A DNA stretch of 10,564 nt from Candidatus Neoanaerotignum tabaqchaliae (GTDB lineage: Bacteria > Bacillota > Clostridia > Lachnospirales > Anaerotignaceae), in the NCBI GenBank assembly GCA_904420235.1, contig CAJFUS010000089.1, forward strand, positions 1 to 10,564, written 5' to 3'. Each line of letters opens with the position of its first letter. The first letter of the stretch is position 1. The position numbers and the translations under genes were made by a program. Shown piece by piece: positions 5,498-10,564 of the stretch. Under the pieces are notes generated by a model that did not search any database, was not told the DNA's origin, and saw only the letters and a list, made by a program, of their open reading frames with translations.

Positions 5498-8080
5498 TTA
5501 CTCAACCACAAGATTTTCACCCTTAACGCCTACTGTAAGCGTGGTTCCCGGCTCAATGTCGTCTTGTATAATTTTCTTGGCTATAAGAGTTTCAACGTGC
5601 TGCTGAATATATCTCTTAAGGGGTCTTGCTCCGTAAATCATGTCAAAGCCGTTTTCAACAATATATTTCTTGGCCTCATCAGTAACAACGCATGTAAGCT
5701 GTTTGTCTTTAAGCCTTCTGTTAAGGTCGTTAATAATAAGGTCAACTATGGAGCTGATGTTGCTCTTTGTTAAAGGCTTAAACATTACAATCTCGTCAAG
5801 ACGGTTCAAAAATTCCGGTCTGAAAGAATGTTTAAGCAGACTATCAACCTTTATTTTAGCGCCTTCGCTTATTTCTCCGTTTGGCTCAATACCCTCAAGT
5901 ATATCCTGTGAACCGAGGTTCGACGTAAGAATTATTATGGTGTTTTTAAAATCAACTGTTCTTCCCTGAGAATCCGTTATACGTCCGTCATCAAGAACCT
6001 GAAGAAGTATGTTAAACACATCTGGGTGAGCCTTTTCAACCTCATCAAAAAGCACAACTGAATATGGTCTTCTGGCAACGGCTTCCGTAAGCTGGCCGCC
6101 CTCCTCATATCCAACATATCCCGGAGGCGCTCCTATAAGCCTTGATACGGAGAACTTCTCCATATATTCAGTCATATCTATACGTATTATGTTTTTCTCG
6201 TCATCGAAAAGACTTTCCGCAAGAGCTTTGGCAAGCTCCGTTTTTCCAACGCCTGTTGGGCCAAGGAACATAAAGGAGCCTATTGGCCTGTTAGGATTCT
6301 GAATTCCGGCGCGGCTTCTTAATATGGCCTCGGAAACCTTTGTAACGGCCTCGTCCTGGCCGACAACTCTTTTATGAAGTATGTCGTCCATGTGAATAAG
6401 CTTTTCTCTTTCGCCCTCAACAAGCTTTGCCACAGGTATTCCCGTCCAGCGCTCTATAATTTTGGCTATTTCCTCTTCCGTAACCTTGTTCCTTAAAAGA
6501 CTGCTCTTGTTTTCCTCGCCGCTTTCCTCCTCGGCAGCCTTAAGCTCTTTTTGAAGCTGAGGCAGCTTGCCGTATTTAAGCTCTGCGGCTTTGTTTAGGT
6601 CGTATTTTCTTTCGGCCATTTCAATTTCGGCATTAGTTTTCTCAATTTGACTTTTAATCTGCTGTACTTTATCTATGGAGTTCTTCTCATTTTCCCATTT
6701 AGCCTTAAGAGCGTTAAACTCCTCTCTCATCTCGGCCAATTCTTTTTGTATCTCCTGAAGGTGCTCAGCCGATATTTTGTCATTTTCCTTTTTAAGAGCA
6801 GCTTCCTCAATCTCATGCTGAATTATTTTTCTTCTTATAACGTCAAGTTCCGTAGGCATAGAGTCTATTTCCGTTCTTATCATGGCGCAGGCCTCGTCTA
6901 TAAGGTCTATGGCCTTGTCAGGAAGGAATCTGTCTGTTATATATCTGTTGGAAAGTGTAGCGGCGGCTATTATGGCTTGGTCCTGAATTTTAACTCCATG
7001 GTAGACCTCATATCTTTCCTTAAGCCCACGCAGTATGGCTATGGTGTCCTCAACAGTAGGCTCTGCTACCATTACAGGCTGGAAACGTCTTTCAAGGGCC
7101 GCATCTTTTTCAATATACTGCTTATACTCATTAAGGGTTGTGGCGCCTATACAGTGAAGCTCTCCCCTTGCCAGCATCGGTTTAAGAAGGTTTCCGGCGT
7201 CCATGGCGCCCTCCGACTTTCCGGCTCCGACTATTGTGTGCAGCTCGTCTATAAACAGTATTATTTTTCCCTCGCTCTTTTTAACCTCGTTAAGGACAGC
7301 TTTAAGCCTTTCCTCAAACTCGCCTCTATATTTGGCTCCGGCTATAAGAGAACCCATATCAAGGGCAAATATTGTTTTATCCTTCAAATTGTTTGGAACG
7401 TCCTCGCTTACAATTCTTTCGGCAAGGCCCTCGGCTATGGCTGTTTTTCCAACGCCAGGCTCTCCTATTAAAACAGGGTTGTTCTTTGTTTTCCTTGAAA
7501 GTATCCTTATTACGTTTCTTATCTCATCATCACGGCCTATTACAGGGTCAAGCTTTTTACTTCTGGCCCTTTCAACAAGGTCGTAGCCATATTTGTTAAG
7601 AACATCATAAGTATCCTCCGGATTTTCGCTTGTAACCCTTGCATTGCCCCTTATCGCCTTAAGCTGTTTCATAAACTCGTCTTTTGTTATGTTGTGTTTC
7701 TTAAAAAGACGCTTCAATGCCTCGTTTGGGCTGTTTACAAGAGCCATAAATATATGCTCAACCGAAACAAAATCATCTTTCATGTTTTGAGCCATACGCT
7801 CGGCTTCCTCTAAAACCATGTTAAGGTCTCCGGCTATATAAACCTGGCCGTTAGACGAGCCGTAAGGCAAGGCCTTTATTTCCCTTTCGGTATCATTCAA
7901 AAGAGAATTAACGCTAACATTCATTTTAACAAGCATCTGTGGAATAAGTCCGTCCTGCTGAGTAATAAGCCCATACAAAAGGTGCTGCTGCTCTATTTGG
8001 GTGTTCTTGTGCTCAATGGCAGAGCTTTGAGCGCTCTGCACAGCCTCAAGAGACTTTTGTGTAAATTTCTGTGTATTCAT
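5498..8080 (-). CDS. clpB: ATP-dependent disaggregase ClpB (Hsp100)
   Basis: Cytoplasmic hexameric AAA+ unfoldase that, with DnaK/DnaJ/GrpE, pulls polypeptides out of aggregates after heat shock. The 860 residues are full length. They comprise the N-terminal Clp_N repeats (1-145) and a first ATPase module with Walker A GEPGVGKT (206-213), pore loop YRG (251-253), Walker B ILFIDE (274-279) and arginine fingers RR (331-332). Then come the long coiled-coil middle domain (about 405-525), which separates ClpB from ClpA/ClpX, and a second module with Walker A GPTGVGKT (607-614), pore loop GYVG (654-657), Walker B VVLFDE (675-680) and sensor-2 GARPLKR (817-823). No IGF/IGL-type ClpP-binding loop is evident, as expected for a disaggregase. 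The ATG at 8078-8080 follows AAAGGAGAGG. The gene is a single transcription unit between a CIRCE-controlled promoter and its own terminator. Confidence 0.98.
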   Translation of the reverse strand: MNTQKFTQKSLEAVQSAQSSAIEHKNTQIEQQHLLYGLITQQDGLIPQMLVKMNVSVNSLLNDTEREIKALPYGSSNGQVYIAGDLNMVLEEAERMAQNMKDDFVSVEHIFMALVNSPNEALKRLFKKHNITKDEFMKQLKAIRGNARVTSENPEDTYDVLNKYGYDLVERARSKKLDPVIGRDDEIRNVIRILSRKTKNNPVLIGEPGVGKTAIAEGLAERIVSEDVPNNLKDKTIFALDMGSLIAGAKYRGEFEERLKAVLNEVKKSEGKIILFIDELHTIVGAGKSEGAMDAGNLLKPMLARGELHCIGATTLNEYKQYIEKDAALERRFQPVMVAEPTVEDTIAILRGLKERYEVYHGVKIQDQAIIAAATLSNRYITDRFLPDKAIDLIDEACAMIRTEIDSMPTELDVIRRKIIQHEIEEAALKKENDKISAEHLQEIQKELAEMREEFNALKAKWENEKNSIDKVQQIKSQIEKTNAEIEMAERKYDLNKAAELKYGKLPQLQKELKAAEEESGEENKSSLLRNKVTEEEIAKIIERWTGIPVAKLVEGEREKLIHMDDILHKRVVGQDEAVTKVSEAILRSRAGIQNPNRPIGSFMFLGPTGVGKTELAKALAESLFDDEKNIIRIDMTEYMEKFSVSRLIGAPPGYVGYEEGGQLTEAVARRPYSVVLFDEVEKAHPDVFNILLQVLDDGRITDSQGRTVDFKNTIIILTSNLGSQDILEGIEPNGEISEGAKIKVDSLLKHSFRPEFLNRLDEIVMFKPLTKSNISSIVDLIINDLNRRLKDKQLTCVVTDEAKKYIVENGFDMIYGARPLKRYIQQHVETLIAKKIIQDDIEPGTTLTVGVKGENLVVE

Positions 8081-8089
8081 AAAACGCCT

Positions 8090-8094
8090 CTCCT
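8090..8094 (-). promoter_or_regulatory. clpB: Ribosome binding site of clpB
   Basis: AGGAG on the minus strand, within a longer AAAGGAGAGG (8087-8096), lies 9 nt before the ATG and fixes the start at 8080. Confidence 0.85.
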
Positions 8095-8134
8095 TTCTCA
8101 GGTCGTATAATTATGTCAACTTCCGACTGTGTAT

Positions 8135-8163
8135 ATTATATCTCTATTAGCACTCAAAGTCAA
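8135..8163 (-). promoter_or_regulatory. clpB: clpB promoter
   Basis: Minus-strand TTGACT (8158-8163) and perfect TATAAT (8135-8140) are exactly 17 bp apart, with predicted initiation near 8128 and a leader of about 48 nt. The -35 box lies wholly within the 9-bp spacer of the CIRCE element, so repressor binding would block polymerase directly. Confidence 0.88.
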
Positions 8164-8173
8164 TGAGTGCTAA
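8147..8173. promoter_or_regulatory. CIRCE operator (HrcA binding site)
   Basis: TTAGCACTC (8147-8155), nine bases, then GAGTGCTAA (8165-8173) is a perfect match to the CIRCE consensus in arms and spacing. CIRCE is bound by HrcA, which keeps chaperone genes off until heat shock. Here it overlaps the clpB -35 box, placing clpB in the HrcA regulon. The hrcA gene itself is not in the window. Confidence 0.97.
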
Positions 8174-8482
8174 CAATAAAATGCATTTTTGTCATTTTTA
8201 CTACTGATTTTAATGGCCATTTATTTATTTTTTGAATATAATATAATTATTTATCAAATAAATCCAAATTATTTTATATATTTTTGGATATTTTTAATAT
8301 TTAAACCGCTGATAGAATTAATTTGGCACAATTTACTATTAAACTCTTTGTTGATATTTAAAATAAAATTTGCCGTAATTGGTAAAAAACTTATGCCCTT
8401 TTAAACTTCTCTTTTAAATTTTGCAGCACTGACATATATTTGTCTTTCTAATCAAAAAGTCAATTAAATATTGGCAAAAGCA
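8174..8482. other. AT-rich gap upstream of clpB, no supported gene
   Basis: Very AT-rich. One open frame on the plus strand (8189-8404) would encode a hydrophobic peptide, but it begins with TTG and has no ribosome binding site, and AT-rich DNA encodes Phe/Ile/Leu by default, so I do not call it. A 7-bp inverted repeat (ATCCAAA 8262-8268, TTTGGAT 8283-8289) is present with a 14-nt loop. Nothing else is recognisable. Confidence 0.6.
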
Positions 8483-8519
8483 GAAATAAAGCCGTCATTT
8501 CACAACGAAACAACGGCTT
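8483..8519 (-). terminator. Terminator of the DUF362-permease operon
   Basis: In minus-strand RNA AAGCCGU (8513-8519) pairs with ACGGCUU (8489-8495). Two G-U pairs and UUUC-GAAA inside extend this to a 13-bp stem with a 5-nt loop. It is followed by UUUAUUU, an interrupted U-tract. It lies about 150 nt after the permease stop codon, with the G-U pairs becoming mismatches on the other strand, so it fits a minus-strand terminator. Confidence 0.7.
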
Positions 8520-8613
8520 ACTGCTGTTTACTATTAACTATGATTTTGAAGCACAGGTTAATACAAATTAAAATATTTGCTTACTTATATAATTAAAAAT
8601 AAGGATAAGTGCT

Positions 8614-8635
8614 CGGCAAAATTAATTTATTGCCG
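8614..8635. repeat. Short inverted repeat after the permease gene
   Basis: CGGCAA (8614-8619) and TTGCCG (8630-8635) form a 6-bp stem around a 10-nt AT-only loop, 34 nt beyond the permease stop codon. No U-tract follows on the minus strand, so it may only stabilise the mRNA end. The rest of 8520-8669 shows nothing recognisable. Confidence 0.4.
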
Positions 8636-8669
8636 GAATATTAAACAATTTATTTCGTTTTTCTGAATC

Positions 8670-9581
8670 TCACACCAATAAATTAACAACTAATCCGGTA
8701 ATAAATGAAAAAGCCATAATAAACACAATGTAAAGAATAAAATTCTTCATGCCAAGCACAATTTTTAAAGCGCCCAAATTTGTTATTTTAGTAGACGGTC
8801 CTGTAATCATAAACGCTGCCGCGCTTCCCATACTCATGCCGTCTAAAAGCCATGCCTGCAAAAGCGGAATTGTGCCCCCTCCACAAGCATAAAGAGGAAC
8901 GCCTATTGTAGCTGCCATAAGAACGCCAAAGGCCTCATTGCCGCCGAAAAATTCGGTCATAAGCTCCTGCGGAACGTATCTCTGAAATAACGCCGAAAGC
9001 AAAATTCCAAAAAGAAAATATGGTCCCGTTACTTTAATGTTCCTGAATATATTTTTAAGCAGCCTCAACAATGGATTTGGGTCAGTATCATGACTTTCCG
9101 GTTCCTCAAAACCGTCAAAACGAAAAAAGTTCTTTCCATTTCCAATAAGCCTGATTAAAATACCTGCGGCAATTCCGCATATAAAGCAAGATACAATGCG
9201 AACAACAAGTGCTGTTTTGCCTAAAGCTGTGCTGTATACAATAAGCTGAGGATTAAGCAGTATAGAACACATCATAAATGACCCAAGCCATTCGTCGCGC
9301 ATTCCACTTTTGGAAAATGACGCGGCCAAAGGTATTGTGCCATACATGCACAAAGGTGACGCTATTCCTAAAAGGCTTGCCGGAACAATTCCGATAAGTC
9401 CCATTTTTCCGGAACTCATTTTTCCGAAAATGCCATGAATTTTATTTTTAAGGAATACCGATACACATGAGCCCAATAAAATTCCAAGCACCCAATACCA
9501 AAAAATCTGCCTTAACTGCACATCAAAATAGTACCAAATGTATATAAATTCTCTGTGCAGAACATTAAGCGCATCACTCAT
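8670..9581 (-). CDS. ArsP_1/DUF318-type membrane permease
   Basis: Integral membrane protein of 303 residues with about eight hydrophobic segments. Two matching halves each carry the family signature, SPLCMYGTIPL in the first half (about 75-85) and GVPLYACGGGTIPLL in the second (about 227-241), the latter followed by GPSTKITNLG. This is the pattern of the YraQ/ArsP permease family (PF03773), whose characterised member ArsP exports trivalent organoarsenicals. Most relatives have no known substrate, and I see no arsR or ars gene nearby, so arsenic is not implied. The frame opens at a TTG (9584), but the ATG at 9581 is better placed behind GGTGAG. The start overlaps the stop of the DUF362 gene (ATGAGTGA, 8 bp), so the two are translationally coupled. 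Each half keeps one Cys (about 78 and 233), possibly substrate-binding; this is inference. Confidence 0.85.
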   Translation of the reverse strand: MSDALNVLHREFIYIWYYFDVQLRQIFWYWVLGILLGSCVSVFLKNKIHGIFGKMSSGKMGLIGIVPASLLGIASPLCMYGTIPLAASFSKSGMRDEWLGSFMMCSILLNPQLIVYSTALGKTALVVRIVSCFICGIAAGILIRLIGNGKNFFRFDGFEEPESHDTDPNPLLRLLKNIFRNIKVTGPYFLFGILLSALFQRYVPQELMTEFFGGNEAFGVLMAATIGVPLYACGGGTIPLLQAWLLDGMSMGSAAAFMITGPSTKITNLGALKIVLGMKNFILYIVFIMAFSFITGLVVNLLV

Positions 9582-10564
9582 CAACGCTCACCAAATGATA
9601 TGAACGGCTTCCTAAACCTATTTCATCACCGTGCTCCAACACATGAACGGCATTACGGGATTCCATTCTCTCAATTAAAGAGGCTGTGTCGTCCTCGGAG
9701 GCGTAAACCAAATCAACACAGGCTTGGTCCAATGCCACTGGGTCTGTTGAGGCCAATATTCCCATATCGTGCATATCAGGCTCGGCCGGATTTCCATTGC
9801 AGTCGCAGTCAACAGACAGATGATTCATAACGCTGATGTACAAAATATTTCCGTCAAGAGCGTCAACTACAGACTTTCCGGCTTCAGCCATACTTTCGGT
9901 AAACGGGTCCTGCTCGCCGCCCCATGGACTTGTATTGCTTTCTCCGGCTGTGTGTATAAGGCATTTTCCCTCCTGAGAGGCCATTCCTATGGAGATATTT
10001 TTAATGGCCCCTCCAAATCCGGCCATAGCGTGGCCCTTAAAGTGCGAAAGAACTAAATATCCGTCATATTCTGGAAAATGCGCTCCAACTAAGTTTTCCG
10101 TAAGCTGTGTTCCTCCTTCAACGGGAAGGCTTACAGAACCGTCCTCGTCAAGAACGACAAAATCAGCAATAGATGTAAATCCATGGTCTTCCGCCACCTG
10201 ATAGTGCATTGCCGTGCTCGCTCTTTGTCCTCCGTAGGCCGTGTTGTTTTCAACAATGGTTCCGTTAACCTCATGCACCAAGTCGGCAATAAGGTTGGGG
10301 TCTAAATAATTGCTTGCCGGAGGTTCGCCGGTTGAAAGTTTTACGGCTATATTTTCCCCTGTAAGCTCTTTGCCCAAAGCGTGATACATGTCTGTCATAG
10401 CCTCTGGACTTATATCGGAAGTGAAATATACGGTGGCTTCCGAACTATCGTCCTCATGCTCTAAAGAAGACAGGGCAATTACCTCTCCTCCGTTGGTAGT
10501 GATTGTTTCGCCGCTGTTTGTATCGGCAGACGACGCTTCCTGTGTTTGGTTTGCATTTTCCGAT
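9574..10564 (-). CDS. DUF362 domain protein, probably exported, 5' end beyond the window
   Basis: The frame is open from the right edge to the TGA at 9574-9576, about 330 codons, and the true start lies outside the window. The Met at 10398 is internal, because conserved-looking sequence (VYFTSDISPEAM) continues upstream of it. Before that comes a low-complexity Ser/Thr/Asn/Gln/Glu-rich stretch (10477-10563), typical of the linker after a lipoprotein or secretion signal in Gram-positive bacteria. The domain shows DUF362 landmarks: VKLSTGEPP, LSHFKGHAMAGFGGAIKN, the cysteine pair DCDCNG and DMGILASTDPVALDQACVDLV. Some DUF362 proteins carry added ferredoxin clusters; here no CxxCxxC set is visible. 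The biochemical role of DUF362 is unsettled. It precedes and overlaps the permease gene by 8 bp, suggesting they act together. Confidence 0.85.
   Translation of the reverse strand, partial: SENANQTQEASSADTNSGETITTNGGEVIALSSLEHEDDSSEATVYFTSDISPEAMTDMYHALGKELTGENIAVKLSTGEPPASNYLDPNLIADLVHEVNGTIVENNTAYGGQRASTAMHYQVAEDHGFTSIADFVVLDEDGSVSLPVEGGTQLTENLVGAHFPEYDGYLVLSHFKGHAMAGFGGAIKNISIGMASQEGKCLIHTAGESNTSPWGGEQDPFTESMAEAGKSVVDALDGNILYISVMNHLSVDCDCNGNPAEPDMHDMGILASTDPVALDQACVDLVYASEDDTASLIERMESRNAVHVLEHGDEIGLGSRSYHLVSVDE

Noticed and set aside
6647..7471. Long plus-strand open frame (274 codons) opposite clpB
   Set aside because: It lies entirely antisense to the conserved clpB coding sequence, and its translation shows no recognisable domain, so it is a shadow of clpB codon use.
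8189..8404. Plus-strand frame for a 71-residue hydrophobic peptide beside the clpB promoter, resembling a small toxin-like membrane protein
   Set aside because: It starts with TTG, has no ribosome binding site or plausible plus-strand promoter, and its Phe/Ile/Leu content is what any AT-rich DNA would encode.
8670..9581. Calling the permease an arsenic-resistance gene (arsP)
   Set aside because: The family is broad and mostly uncharacterised, and no arsR, arsM or other ars gene is visible. The neighbour is a DUF362 protein.

Overview
The window looks like an ordinary chromosomal segment from a low-GC, Gram-positive-type anaerobe, most likely a Clostridia-class Bacillota. The signs are AT-rich intergenic DNA, strong AGGAGG-type ribosome binding sites, a lipobox-bearing solute-binding protein, a textbook CIRCE heat-shock operator and short hairpins with U-tracts as terminators. 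I cannot name the genus. Every credible gene lies on the minus strand, so transcription runs from right to left. I saw no rRNA, tRNA, CRISPR array, insertion sequence or prophage gene.

Left edge (1-332): a minus-strand promoter with a 19-bp spacer and a central dyad, typical of MerR-family activation, points out of the window towards a gene that starts just beyond base 1. An AT-rich gap follows, then the terminator of the next operon. Region 333-3628 is a cobalamin (corrinoid) uptake operon: consensus promoter, cobalamin riboswitch, a probable terminator and antiterminator leader, then the binding lipoprotein (btuF-like), permease (btuC-like) and ATPase (btuD-like). The genes are tightly packed or overlapping and end at a G+C-rich terminator. 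Ligand-bound riboswitch should shut the uptake genes off.

Region 3633-5431 holds an AEC-family transporter with its own promoter. It is followed closely by a conserved-looking but functionally unassigned protein that carries an internal duplication, and the pair ends at a 15-bp hairpin terminator. Region 5443-8173 is a stand-alone clpB gene. Its promoter overlaps a perfect CIRCE element, so HrcA should repress it; a strong terminator closes it.

Region 8174-8669 is AT-rich and non-coding apart from a terminator hairpin. Region 8670-10564 holds an ArsP_1/DUF318-type permease translationally coupled to an upstream DUF362 protein. The DUF362 gene continues beyond the right edge of the window with a Ser/Thr/Asn/Gln-rich linker, which suggests an exported protein. 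This pair is the least characterised part of the window. No clearly new multi-gene system is visible.
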